A DNA stretch of 64,000 nucleotides from Alphaproteobacteria bacterium (GCA_021413445.1 JAIOQI010000064.1:1-64000), one strand, 5' to 3'; numbered from the stretch's first letter, positions 43,226 through 52,015 are shown. The notes: a model not told the origin generated them from the sequence alone. Made by a program: numbers and translations.

Positions 43226-44713
43226 TTACTCCATTATTTTTTTGTGCAGAGCATCCGCCAAAACCTTCATGGCACGGGTATCGAGGCCGCAGTATTCGGT
43301 CAGGTCGCGCCAGAGTTTTTCGGTTTCATCCGGCGACAGCTTGCCCTGCATGAAGTCGAGGTATTTCTGCGAGGCGTCCTGGCCGTTGCCGATAGCCATG
43401 CCGTCGTATGACAGGTCAGTAAAGGCCGGGAGGACTTTTTTGATGGTGGCCGACCCGTTCTGGCTGGGGTGGTAGAGCCAGCGCTTCTGGAACGGCACCA
43501 GCAGATCGACCATCCGGGCGTTGATCGCGGCGATTTCTGCGCTGACGGCGGGGTAAGCCAAAATCAGGGCTTCGTTCACGCCTTCCTCGAAAGACTGGTT
43601 ATAAACGATGACACTGCCGTCACTGCCGCACAGCCGTATCAGGGCTTCGATGAAATCCGGGCGCGGGTCTTTGTGGTTTTGGTGCAGGAATGTGTGATGC
43701 CGGAGTTCAGCGCCGGGGCTGTCCTCGATATGCAGGGAGAACTGGAACGGAACGGCCTGGAACGGCCTTGTGCCATTGAAAAGCGGTATCGCGGAGCCGA
43801 CCGTTTCATAGTCGAGATAATAAAGCGGGTATTTCAAGCGCTCCAGAAAACCCCGGATGTTGTCAGGCTCGGCGTAAGTTTCGCCGCTGGTGTAGCTTCG
43901 TACATCCTTCCCCTTGACGCCGCCGGGAATAGCCTGTGCGGGAATGCTCTTGACCTCGTAGCTGCCGAGGCTTTCTACCATCTCGTCGGCTTTTTTGCCG
44001 GAGAAGACGTTGTATATGGAGTAATCGGGAATGCCCTGCCAGCAATGACCGATATAATCGCAGTCGAAGGGCTTGAAGCATCGCGCCCCGATTTTCTCCT
44101 GCGGCTCATCCTTGCCGTCGAGTGTGGTTTTCAGCGCCGGGACCGCCCCGCCGACTTCCGGCTGCTTCGCCAGCACAATGGCGGTGATGTCTTCCAGCTT
44201 GAATAGGCGCTGCGGATCAATCTCTCCGTCCCGCACATATTGATTGTCGATCACCATCATAAAGCATCGGTTGATGCGGTATCCCGCGCCCGTGAAGACG
44301 CGGTACTGGAATGACATATCGTCATGGTGGTAGTCCTTGACGCTGCTCGAACCCTTCACTTCGATCATATCCCAGGCATCCGCGCCGGGGGCTTTTCGCA
44401 GGATGTCGATGCGCGCATGCGTCCCATCCTGCGCGTGGATAGCGGTCGCCTCGAATATCGTGTTATGCCCTGCGGCGATGAGGGCCGCTGTTGCCCCCGT
44501 GCCTTCCTGCGTTTTGTAATAAGGCACTTTTACCTCAACGCCGCCGGGGAAACGTTTCTTCGCCCATTCCCCGACCTCGTTCCCGGCATCAAAGATCGCC
44601 TGTTTCACGGCATCGAACGGGGGCGTCAGGTCTTTGCGGTTCAGGGAAAACCATAGAGCTTTCGAGCACTGGCAGCCTTTGACGTATTGAGACTTGGATA
44701 TAGTAGGTTTCAT
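43226..44713 (-). CDS. DUF2779-family nuclease (Cas4-like plus RNase H-like domains)
   Basis: Start at ATG 44713 with GAGGGA gives 495 residues; an upstream in-frame start at 44752 has weaker support. The N-terminal half resembles Cas4/PD-(D/E)XK proteins: C-x-C-S-K-A-L-W near the start, D-x-I-E-V-K-G-S (catalytic E-x-K, about 110), and a Cys motif C-D-Y-I-G-H-C-W. The C-terminal half carries Y-Y-L-D-Y-E-T-V (DnaQ-like exonuclease Asp/Glu) and V-I-V-Y-N-Q-S-F-E, ending in Y-C-G-L-D-T-R-A-M. Function is not established for the family; a DNA end-processing nuclease is likely. It is divergent from the HTH-GTPase gene, from which 169 bases with operator repeats separate it. Confidence 0.78.
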   Translation of the reverse strand: MKPTISKSQYVKGCQCSKALWFSLNRKDLTPPFDAVKQAIFDAGNEVGEWAKKRFPGGVEVKVPYYKTQEGTGATAALIAAGHNTIFEATAIHAQDGTHARIDILRKAPGADAWDMIEVKGSSSVKDYHHDDMSFQYRVFTGAGYRINRCFMMVIDNQYVRDGEIDPQRLFKLEDITAIVLAKQPEVGGAVPALKTTLDGKDEPQEKIGARCFKPFDCDYIGHCWQGIPDYSIYNVFSGKKADEMVESLGSYEVKSIPAQAIPGGVKGKDVRSYTSGETYAEPDNIRGFLERLKYPLYYLDYETVGSAIPLFNGTRPFQAVPFQFSLHIEDSPGAELRHHTFLHQNHKDPRPDFIEALIRLCGSDGSVIVYNQSFEEGVNEALILAYPAVSAEIAAINARMVDLLVPFQKRWLYHPSQNGSATIKKVLPAFTDLSYDGMAIGNGQDASQKYLDFMQGKLSPDETEKLWRDLTEYCGLDTRAMKVLADALHKKIME

Positions 44714-44781
44714 TATTTCCCTCTTTCTAATGGTTATAGTAAATCTAACCAATTGATAAAAATAGTAAAATAGTAAAATAA

Positions 44782-44835
44782 AAACGTTTCTTAAAAAAAA
44801 TGAAACGTTTCTTTACAAACTATAAAACGTTTCTT
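44782..44835. promoter_or_regulatory. three phased AAACGTTTCTT repeats (operator)
   Basis: AAACGTTTCTT starts at 44782, 44803 and 44825, i.e. spaced 21 and 22 bp, two helical turns, with a palindromic AAACGTTT core in each. They fill the intergenic region between the DUF2779 and HTH-GTPase genes, the position expected for autoregulation by the HTH domain. Confidence 0.7.
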
Positions 44836-44882
44836 ATAGTCATAGCAGTGATTCTTATTTTTTAATCTTTTAGGAGCAGCAA

Positions 44883-47012
44883 ATGAAAAACAACGCCGCA
44901 AGACAGCACGAAATTGGGCACTACTTAACAGAAATTCGTGAAAATGCAGGAATAAAACAAGCAGACCTTGCTCGAAAAATTACCTGGAGTCAGGCGGTGC
45001 TTTCTCGGGTCGAAGCTGGAGAGCGAGATTTAAGCTCGGACGAATTAGAAGCCGTTTTAAAAGCCATTGGCACAAAGGATGCCTTATCCTTATCTGATCG
45101 GCTTAATAGGACATGGGAAATATTGCCAGCACCACCGCTGAACCATCCGGATCAAGATATTCTGTGGGCAGCAGAAGAGGTCGCTAAAGAACTGGCGGCA
45201 CTACGATCAAGGCCGGATATTAAACATGCTTTTGAGCGCCGTCTGACAGAGTATCTGTCTGAATTTCAAAATAATGCAAGTCTGCTCCTCAAACGCACCC
45301 ATCAAATAGCCTTTGTAGGCAGTATAGGTATTGGTAAGTCAACAGCTATATGCCGTTTAACTGGCCTTGAGATAGCCAGCCAAGATGGCGGGCCATCCCC
45401 AGTATTGGAAGCGGGTGCTGGCGGGATTACAATTTGCGAGGTGCAGCTTCAACAGGGGCCTGACTATGGAATCAGAATTGAGCCTCGTAGTGATGAAGAA
45501 ATTCGTGCAGATATTGCCGATTTTGCAGAGCATATCCGAAAAGGCGACTTAGATAACTCATCAGAAACAGACGGTGATTCTCAAGGCATTTCAAAAGAAA
45601 TAGAACGTGCCTTAAGGAACATGACGGGTTTGGGGGTGCGCCGTGAAAAAGATTCCGATGGAAAAACTATACGCCGCGATGAGGCAAGGGAACTCAGCCA
45701 GACATTGAACTCAACAAGAGAACTGATTGTTGAGATGCTTGCAAAAATGGAAATTCACCGGAGGGACCGTCGGGATATTTGGTATCCTGCCAGCGCGGAT
45801 AAGCCCCCCCTTGTCTGGCTTAAAGAGACTTTCGAGCAGATCAATAATGGACGCCATCCTGATTTCACGCTTCCTAAGCGAATTGACGTTATAGTTCCGC
45901 ATGAGCTAGTTAAAGGCTCTGATCTCACAATTCACATTATTGACACTAAAGGTATAGACCGTACAGCGGCCAGAGCGGATTTGGAGGGGCACTTTGATGA
46001 TTCTCACACTCTGTCTGTTCTTTGCTCTGGTTTCAACAACGCACCAGCGGCTGAGGCACGGCTTTTACTAGAGCGGGCAAAGGAAGCTGGTGTCAGGGGA
46101 TTGGAGCTGAATGCCTCTCTATTAGTGTTGCCACGTACAAACGAGGCCCTCGCAGTAAAAGATGAAACGGGCATACGGGTCGAAACCGTTGAGGAAGGCT
46201 ATGAACTCAAGGGAGAACAGGTTGAAATGGCTTTGGAGCCAATAGGCCATAAGTTTTCAATTGGCTTTTTTAATGCTTATGAAGATGACCCGGATAAGCT
46301 GCGTGAATTCTTGATTGGCCGTCTTACTCAAGTAAGACATTCTTTCCGAAAAAAAATGGAAGAAATCACAGACAACGCAAAGAAACTTTTAAACAATCAT
46401 GAGCAAGAACAAACACAAGAAGTTATTCGTCAGGCTGCCAAAAACCTTCAAAGTTGGATTGCGCAAAATGCAAACGTGCCTACATTAAATGCGCATATTC
46501 AAGACAGTTTAATGAATGCAATGTCGAATGTATACGCGAGTACCCTTCGGGCAACAATACGACGGGATGGAGAATGGCAGAACCTAAGCTACTCTCACCA
46601 CCTTGGTTACGGCGCACGTCTTATGGCAGCGGCGTCATTAAGCAGACTTGTAGAAAACTTTACTAGCCTTTGTAAGACGCTGACCGGAAACTCTGAATAT
46701 GCGGATGCGCAAGATTTAATTAATCAAGCTGATCGTGTCTTGCAAACATCTTTTGATGAGCTTCTTCGCAAATTACAACTCATGGGGCAAACTTCTTTTC
46801 GTGAAGCTCTGAAACTTGATGCTGCATTTTGGTCGGGATGCGATAACGAGTGGGGGAAAGGGCCGGGATATAAGAATCGTGTTACAAATCGCAATGAAAT
46901 ATGGTTCAAAGATACAGCAAGGCAAGAACTTGAAAGCGAGGTTCGGGCACTTATAAAGCGTGAATGGTCTCAAACACTGACCCGCGTAAAAAGTCTTTTT
47001 GACACCGAGTAG
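44883..47012 (+). CDS. HTH-XRE domain fused to dynamin-like P-loop GTPase
   Basis: 709 residues, ATG 44883 behind AGGAGCAGCAA. Residues ~9-62 are a Cro/C1-type helix-turn-helix (I-K-Q-A-D-L-A-R-K-I-T-W-S-Q-A-V-L-S-R-V-E-A-G). Then a large P-loop domain: F-V-G-S-I-G-I-G-K-S-T (Walker A, 144-154), a G-G-I-T switch threonine near 182, and I-I-D-T-K-G-I (DxxG, Asp354). No clear N/T-K-x-D motif. The C-terminal ~220 residues are long helices as in dynamin stalks. Such proteins remodel membranes or sense infection; a repressor domain on the same chain is unusual. Three operator-like repeats precede the gene. It could be a self-regulated defence switch. Confidence 0.75.
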   Translation: MKNNAARQHEIGHYLTEIRENAGIKQADLARKITWSQAVLSRVEAGERDLSSDELEAVLKAIGTKDALSLSDRLNRTWEILPAPPLNHPDQDILWAAEEVAKELAALRSRPDIKHAFERRLTEYLSEFQNNASLLLKRTHQIAFVGSIGIGKSTAICRLTGLEIASQDGGPSPVLEAGAGGITICEVQLQQGPDYGIRIEPRSDEEIRADIADFAEHIRKGDLDNSSETDGDSQGISKEIERALRNMTGLGVRREKDSDGKTIRRDEARELSQTLNSTRELIVEMLAKMEIHRRDRRDIWYPASADKPPLVWLKETFEQINNGRHPDFTLPKRIDVIVPHELVKGSDLTIHIIDTKGIDRTAARADLEGHFDDSHTLSVLCSGFNNAPAAEARLLLERAKEAGVRGLELNASLLVLPRTNEALAVKDETGIRVETVEEGYELKGEQVEMALEPIGHKFSIGFFNAYEDDPDKLREFLIGRLTQVRHSFRKKMEEITDNAKKLLNNHEQEQTQEVIRQAAKNLQSWIAQNANVPTLNAHIQDSLMNAMSNVYASTLRATIRRDGEWQNLSYSHHLGYGARLMAAASLSRLVENFTSLCKTLTGNSEYADAQDLINQADRVLQTSFDELLRKLQLMGQTSFREALKLDAAFWSGCDNEWGKGPGYKNRVTNRNEIWFKDTARQELESEVRALIKREWSQTLTRVKSLFDTE

Positions 47013-47090
47013 AGAACCTAAAATTCTTAATATGTGCTGGATATGGCTAGATAGGTTAATTTTCAAACTGACCCACCACCTAAAATTGCC

Positions 47091-48845
47091 TCATGATCTA
47101 AGAACGACGCGGGCGTATCGCTTAATGTCAGTGGTCAACTTCGCCTTTAGTATCCGAGCCACATAACTCTGATTCTTAAAATAGTTCGCGTAGGACAATT
47201 CCTCCCCCTCACGCTTTGAGTAGCTTCGCGTTTCCTTTTTATAAGCCAAAAGAATTTGGTCGATGCATGCTTTCGTCAGCTTACGCCAATTGCTGTGATG
47301 CGCTGAATTATACTCCGTCCATTGTCCGCTAAGCTGTCCGGTTAAATCGGAGTCGCCCCATTTTGCGCCGACCTCCGTCAAAGCTCGAACTACAAGACTA
47401 AAGAGCGCGAAATACTCATAGGTTTTTAAACTTCGGATGTAAACTTTATCCGTCGCCAATCTGCTGCGGCTTTCCCACAACACGTTATCGAGAAAGTAAA
47501 GCTGGAAAGCCAGTTCAGCCGATGTTTCGCGAATTTTTTCGTAAATATCCCCTTCAAATAAATCCGCCACATTTTTTGCAACAGCTGGACCTAAGCGCTG
47601 TTTTGACCAGTAAAAACTTGCAATCAACTGCGTATGCCATTTAATGCTTGTTCCATATTGAATTCCGACACTACGCAGTTCACGACTGCGCTGCCTCCAT
47701 TCGCGGTCGCGCCGCTCATAGAAGTACCCTTTATTGCGGAAGAAGCGGAACAACTCTAATTGGAAGTCATCATTTGAAGCCAAATCCCAACTCTTGATTG
47801 GGTTCTGTTGATTACTGCGCACGGCAATCTTTCCGATGACTTCCTTGCGTTGCTGGATTTTCTGGTCTAGCGCATCGCCACGCGGGGGTTCAATCTCAAT
47901 AACTCGAACCATGACACGGGCGTTGGCCGAAGGATTTGGCACGTCACGGATACTGTGCAGTGTCTGTGACCCATTTACCACTCGTGGGTTATCCAAGGTC
48001 AGTATCTTTCCGCCTGGGTCGTAATGCTGCTTCTCGCAAAGCATTGTGATACCATTGTTACTAAACGCGAACTCCTTAGGGCTCGTCTCGAACGTATGAC
48101 GAATTCCTTGATTTACTTTTGAGCGCGAAACACTGATGGCGACACGCACATTACGATTAAAGAGCAGGTCAAAAGGGTCGCTCTCCATGTACCGGATGAA
48201 ATCTACCAGCCGCGCGAATACGATGGATGTTGCCACCTCCGTGTCGGACTTATCTGCTGGGAGGAGCGCGTGAATCGCATTGAGATGAATTGGGGGTGTG
48301 CGCGGCATCGCGCCATCTATGTCGTCTACAAGGCACTGTATTAGGTCTTCCATGTGGAACACCTTTAGCGCTGGGATGTTTTTTACCTGTTCAAAATGAG
48401 CATCATTGCAACGATGATTGGTGACGAACATCAATTCAGCCGCACCGCTATCGTAACGCTCAAACAGATGCTTGTACCGAGGTCTGAGTTCTGGCTTTAC
48501 GGCTTTTTCCAGGTAGGCGGCGCGGGCAGTGCGGTTTTCAAAAGCCTGCCAAAAATATTTGATTTCTTGATAGAAGGAGGGGGGCGCAATCTTGCTGAAC
48601 TCCTTCGTGAATTTCGTGTTGAGGACGTGATGCAGAACAGTCTTACCGTTGTCTGTAGTAAAGAATAAGTCAATCTTACCGTCTTTTGAACCATCGGACA
48701 CAAAGATGTCACGTGGACTCATAAAGAACAGTTCGGCAAACCATCGACCAAACGCTTGCGGTTCAGCATCAAGATGTTGTTTCTGAGTTTCCTTCACACG
48801 TTTGAGCATGAACTCAAAGAGGTCGCTCTTATGTTGTATTGACAT
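47091..48845 (-). CDS. AIPR-family (abortive infection phage resistance) protein
   Basis: 584 residues. The hallmark AIPR core is present: F-N-R-N-V-R-V-A (about 225), F-A-F-S-N-N-G-I-T-M-L-C, N-P-R-V-V-N-G-S-Q-T-L-H-S-I and V-R-S-N-Q-Q-N-P-I. The N-terminal 150 residues contain G-K-I-D-L-F-F-T ... H-H-V-L-N-T-K-F, similar to a PD-(D/E)XK nuclease active site. Family members were first described in lactococcal abortive infection plasmids. It is monocistronic and convergent with the GTPase gene (78 bases between stops). Confidence 0.82.
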   Translation of the reverse strand: MSIQHKSDLFEFMLKRVKETQKQHLDAEPQAFGRWFAELFFMSPRDIFVSDGSKDGKIDLFFTTDNGKTVLHHVLNTKFTKEFSKIAPPSFYQEIKYFWQAFENRTARAAYLEKAVKPELRPRYKHLFERYDSGAAELMFVTNHRCNDAHFEQVKNIPALKVFHMEDLIQCLVDDIDGAMPRTPPIHLNAIHALLPADKSDTEVATSIVFARLVDFIRYMESDPFDLLFNRNVRVAISVSRSKVNQGIRHTFETSPKEFAFSNNGITMLCEKQHYDPGGKILTLDNPRVVNGSQTLHSIRDVPNPSANARVMVRVIEIEPPRGDALDQKIQQRKEVIGKIAVRSNQQNPIKSWDLASNDDFQLELFRFFRNKGYFYERRDREWRQRSRELRSVGIQYGTSIKWHTQLIASFYWSKQRLGPAVAKNVADLFEGDIYEKIRETSAELAFQLYFLDNVLWESRSRLATDKVYIRSLKTYEYFALFSLVVRALTEVGAKWGDSDLTGQLSGQWTEYNSAHHSNWRKLTKACIDQILLAYKKETRSYSKREGEELSYANYFKNQSYVARILKAKLTTDIKRYARVVLRS

Positions 48846-49144
48846 TTTATTTTCTCACTTATTTCATACTTTAAAGTCTATACATGCCCTGCAAGCAGGC
48901 AAGGAAATAGGTCACGCGCGGCTGTCGGGGCGATTTCGCCGCCGAACAAGCGCGGCACTTAATCAGAAATTATGGAACATTGGCATGTTCAACAAGCCCT
49001 TCAAAGCCGAAATTCAGCTATCCGCCTCCACCGGACGTCGGATTGCATAACATGAAAATCTATTTATAAAAATCCAGATTTTACCCCATCTGAGCGCGGC
49101 GAGTGGTTCCGATAAGTAGGGTTTATCGGTAGCTTTGGCTATAA
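48846..49144. other. 299-base intergenic gap
   Basis: No gene is supported. It holds a 7-base inverted repeat CCGATAA (49109-49115) / TTATCGG (49123-49129) close to the 3' end of the next minus-strand gene, perhaps a weak terminator without a T-run. I see nothing else. Confidence 0.4.
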
Positions 49145-49579
49145 TTATTCCGGAAGGTCGCATCCTTCTTTCGGGTATACCTTATCCTCTGGATACTCCA
49201 TTAAGGGAGGACATTTCTTAAAGCTTTCTTCGGGTCGGCAATATCCGATAAGCCATGTAAGGCTCGCTGCGTCATACGTACTGTCTACTGAGTGAAATTT
49301 ATCTGCTCTAACTACAAAGGTAGCCAGCCTATATGCTCCGTACCCGTTCTTCGCTCTAAGCGTTCCGCATACGGCCTGCCCAAGATGATTAGTTACAACA
49401 AACGCGTCACCAAATTTTGCCGCGTCTGGGTCATCTAGGACTGAACGAATAATATCTTCTGCCTGCTCTATCGTGATAGAGCCAGTTATATGTTTGCCAG
49501 CTTGATAAACGGCCAGTGCAGGCTGCGATATACTCAGCATCGAAACCAAAGCCAAAACTATCATAGTTGATCTACGCAT
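49145..49579 (-). CDS. small secreted protein of unknown function
   Basis: ATG 49579 has GAGAGGG 5-6 bases upstream and gives 144 residues; an upstream in-frame start (49615) would lie inside a terminator hairpin. Signal peptide of about 23 residues ending A-L-A. The mature part begins with a helix (I-T-I-E-Q-A-E-D-I-I-R-S-V-L), then D-P-D-A-A-K-F-G-D-A-F, V-C-G-T-L-R-A-K-N-G-Y-G-A-Y-R, and three further Cys near the C-terminus. This D-P-x-x-A-x-F ... V-C-G-x-x-x-x-K-N style is common in small periplasmic proteins of unknown function. The strong terminator immediately upstream suggests its expression depends on read-through. Confidence 0.68.
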   Translation of the reverse strand: MRRSTMIVLALVSMLSISQPALAVYQAGKHITGSITIEQAEDIIRSVLDDPDAAKFGDAFVVTNHLGQAVCGTLRAKNGYGAYRLATFVVRADKFHSVDSTYDAASLTWLIGYCRPEESFKKCPPLMEYPEDKVYPKEGCDLPE

Positions 49580-49599
49580 TCTTACCCTCTCAGGCTGGT

Positions 49600-49634
49600 T
49601 AAACAAAACGGTCACCAGATTTCTCTGGTGACCG
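49600..49634 (-). terminator. very strong rho-independent terminator
   Basis: An 11-base perfect stem, CGGTCACCAGA (49609-49619) with TCTGGTGACCG (49624-49634), around a GAAA tetraloop on the minus strand, followed by TTTTGTTT. It ends 21 bases before the ATG of the secreted-protein gene. Confidence 0.88.
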
Positions 49635-49815
49635 GGTCGTTGATAACCGTCCGAAGGCGGTGCAGTGTATTCACACTTGCGCGCTGTTGTATTTCACTGC
49701 CGACCCGACCATAAGGTCGAGAGGCAGCACCACACATAACGGCCTGATGCTTTTGGCCGTTCGGACGGGTTATCACACCCGGCAACCCCGAATGGGGTCA
49801 CTGGTTAGACGGTAG
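49600..49815 (-). ncRNA. candidate multi-branched structured RNA / attenuating leader
   Basis: On the minus strand a 14-base stem with one bulged C (GATAACC-C-GTCCGAA near 49778-49764, TTCGGAC-GGTTATC near 49658-49643) encloses three hairpins: ACGGCC/GGCCGT near 49738-49760, CTGCC..CGACC-TTAT-GGTCG..GGCAG near 49697-49728, and AGTGT-GAAT-ACACT near 49664-49677. An ACCCC-ATTC-GGGGT hairpin lies 5' of it and an 11-base terminator hairpin 3'. No coding frame is convincing. It follows the stop of the PD-(D/E)XK gene by about 55 bases and precedes a secreted-protein gene, so it could be a riboswitch-like attenuator or a 3'-UTR small RNA. Confidence 0.6.
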
Positions 49816-49852
49816 CTGGGAATCAGTGTAATTTCAATAAATTAGGGCGATA

Positions 49853-49876
49853 TTACCTGACATTAATGTCAGGTAA
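49853..49876. repeat. 24-base perfect palindrome at a gene end
   Basis: TTACCTGACATT and its complement AATGTCAGGTAA form a perfect 12+12 palindrome that includes the stop codon of the PD-(D/E)XK gene. A protein-binding site or a processing hairpin are both possible. Confidence 0.6.
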
Positions 49877-51050
49877 ACTCACTAAGACCGTGAAGCGGCC
49901 AATGTGCAGGTAGCCCCAGTATTTCAGTTAGAGACTGACCTGCTACAGGCACAAACATATCGTTTTCATAGCGCACAGTTGGTAAACTCTTAAAAATCTG
50001 ATTTGCCGGACGGTTGGCAAAAAGGTTAGGCACATACAATCCTTGTCTGTTTGCTATGGCTTCTGCCGTAACATTGTTAAAAACAAGAACTCCTGACACA
50101 TTCTTTTTTCGAGGTCTGTCGGGATGCCCAAAAACTCCGTCAAGGACGCGCTCATTAGTAACTGTTACAGTGCCGTCGTCGTGCAAGCGCTCTCGCACAC
50201 ACTCCATTCCATAAAGGGCGCTGAGCGTATCATCTCCTATATCAAAGAAAACATCATGCACGTTAATCGCGACAACGTATGGAATATCTAAATCTCCATA
50301 GGCATTTGCTTTGTTCTCAACCGCCTTCCTTACATCTGTATGCGACTCTATAAAACCCCCTTCATGACCATATGTGGTCGACCCAATTATGCGTTCATGC
50401 TCTTGTTCTGCCCTGGGATGAGGATAGGCGTGGAAAGTAAACCTACACCCAGCTTCACTAAAAGAAATCTCTTCGCTGCGTCCGCGACTGATATTTTCAA
50501 GGCCCGCAGCGTGGTTTAAGCCATTGAGCCATGATTGTAACCTTTCGCATAGGCTTCGACCACTAACGTCGGTTGTCGGCAACCCTTCCGTACTGACGCC
50601 AAGATAGTACCTGTTGCTTTTTACTCTGCGGTTGATTGTTTCCAAGACGGTTTCCAGACGAACTATTGCCATGCTTTCCTCTGTCGACCACCCCATTGAT
50701 AACTTTGCCTCAACATATATAGAGGCGCCTTCGCGCTCACACAAGAAATCAGGGACACGCGTTGTACCTGCTATCTGCGGATGAATTTGGATAATCCACC
50801 CATCCCTGAGCAGCAGTTCATGCAAGAAAAGTTCAAAATATGCACTGCTGTGCTGAAAATATCGTGACGATAAAAGGTCCCCGCGTAAACGGTTCTTATC
50901 GTTCTCTGGATAACGAGAGAACCAGTCTTCTAATAGAGTACGTATGCGCTTGCTTGGTTCACGCGTAGAACGGCGGATGTATTCGACCTCAGGCATACTT
51001 TGAGGACGATAGGCGTCATAGTCAGGGGTCTGATTACCGAACAATGTCAT
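49869..51050 (-). CDS. putative PD-(D/E)XK nuclease-domain protein
   Basis: 393 residues. The segment R-V-P-D-F-L-C-E-R-E-G-A-S-I-Y-V-E-A-K-L-S (about 110-130) matches the D ... E-x-K catalytic core of restriction-type nucleases, preceded by a helical region. The C-terminal half contains I-P-Y-V-V-A-I-N-V-H-D and G-V-L-V-F-N-N-V, as seen in uncharacterised island proteins. It starts 5 bases after the recombinase stop and is probably the last gene of the 53.8-49.9 kb operon. A phage-defence or DNA-processing role is inferred only from context. Confidence 0.62.
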   Translation of the reverse strand: MTLFGNQTPDYDAYRPQSMPEVEYIRRSTREPSKRIRTLLEDWFSRYPENDKNRLRGDLLSSRYFQHSSAYFELFLHELLLRDGWIIQIHPQIAGTTRVPDFLCEREGASIYVEAKLSMGWSTEESMAIVRLETVLETINRRVKSNRYYLGVSTEGLPTTDVSGRSLCERLQSWLNGLNHAAGLENISRGRSEEISFSEAGCRFTFHAYPHPRAEQEHERIIGSTTYGHEGGFIESHTDVRKAVENKANAYGDLDIPYVVAINVHDVFFDIGDDTLSALYGMECVRERLHDDGTVTVTNERVLDGVFGHPDRPRKKNVSGVLVFNNVTAEAIANRQGLYVPNLFANRPANQIFKSLPTVRYENDMFVPVAGQSLTEILGLPAHWPLHGLSEFT

Positions 51051-51055
51051 GATAG

Positions 51056-52015
51056 TTATAGTATAGCAGCTGCGTTCCCATGAAACAAAGAGCCATTTCT
51101 TATGTATCTAGCAAGCATGGCGTCCGATTTATGGCCTGTCTGCTCCCGGATTTTAAATGATGATATGCCAGCCATTGCCGCGCTGGTGGCGAGGCCGCTG
51201 CGGAGGCTATGACCGGAAAACTTCTCCGGTGACAATCCCACTTTTCCCACCCGCGCCTTGATGATATTGGCCATTGAGCGGTCGCAGAGGTGCATCTCGG
51301 TGACGATGCCCTTGTCGATGCCCCGAAAGATATACCCGGACGTAATTCCGGAACGCACCAGCCAGTCTTGCAGGATGCGAACGGGGCATATTTTCCCGCG
51401 CCCGAAGGGAACGCCTATCTTCCGGCCTTCGCCTGTCTGGTCCGTCTTGCTGCGGGGAAGGGTCAGGACAAGCCCCTCGGACGTGAACGCTAAGTCCTCG
51501 TGCCGAACGCGGCAAAGCTCCGAGCGCCGTAATGCCCCGCAGAACCCTAGCAGCAGCAAAGCCTTGTCTCTTGCCCCGCGCAGATCGTCGGGCGTATAAG
51601 AAAGCACCAGCAGAAGGTCGTCACGGCACAATGGACTGACCTGTTCTTGGGGTTTGCCATGCGTCCGGCGTATTCCGCGCATCGTCATGCGAATTAGGTC
51701 ATTCGTCGCTGGGGAAGGGTATCCCTGCATGGTATGCGCTTTCGAGATAGCGGCTAAGCGCCTTGTCAGCGTTGCACAGGACAGCAGCCCCGCGTGGGCC
51801 GCGAGGTACTCGGCCAGCATTTCAGGGCTGCATGGAATAGACCCGCCCCATGCCTTGTAATGCTCTAAATCAGCCCGGTACGCCTTTCGAGTGTTTTCCG
51901 ACACTGCCCGGTCAAGGTATTGACTAACTGATTCATTATTTGCAACTGATTGCAATTTTCTATTCGTTTCATGCAATTGATTGCAAGGGCTGTTATCAGG
52001 TCGCACTTCAGTCAT
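51056..52015 (-). CDS. second tyrosine recombinase (XerC/D-like)
   Basis: The start at ATG 52015 overlaps the upstream stop by 8 bases (ATGACTGA), giving 319 residues; the frame stays open to 52072. N-terminal core-binding domain (S-E-N-T-R-K-A-Y-R-A-D-L-E-H-Y-K-A-W), then the catalytic domain: first Arg in G-A-L-R-R-S-E-L, H-S-L-R-S-G (His and second Arg), G-H-K-S-D and the Tyr nucleophile in L-A-R-Y-I-R. This is unlike the P4-type integrase at the tRNA and may act inside the element. Two copies of the TTGCAATTGATTGCAA palindrome lie within its first 80 bases. Confidence 0.88.
   Translation of the reverse strand: MTEVRPDNSPCNQLHETNRKLQSVANNESVSQYLDRAVSENTRKAYRADLEHYKAWGGSIPCSPEMLAEYLAAHAGLLSCATLTRRLAAISKAHTMQGYPSPATNDLIRMTMRGIRRTHGKPQEQVSPLCRDDLLLVLSYTPDDLRGARDKALLLLGFCGALRRSELCRVRHEDLAFTSEGLVLTLPRSKTDQTGEGRKIGVPFGRGKICPVRILQDWLVRSGITSGYIFRGIDKGIVTEMHLCDRSMANIIKARVGKVGLSPEKFSGHSLRSGLATSAAMAGISSFKIREQTGHKSDAMLARYIRNGSLFHGNAAAIL
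51940..51986. repeat. two TTGCAATTGATTGCAA-type palindromes inside recombinase gene
   Basis: TTGCAACTGATTGCAA at 51940-51955 and ATGCAATTGATTGCAA at 51971-51986, 31 bp apart (three helical turns), within the N-terminal codons of the recombinase. Each differs by one base from the copies at 30993-31008 and 53997-54012. Confidence 0.65.

Noticed and set aside
49640-49790. Integron attC site or CRISPR array
   Set aside because: The long palindrome lacks the paired core sites with extrahelical bases of attC, and there are no regularly spaced repeats.
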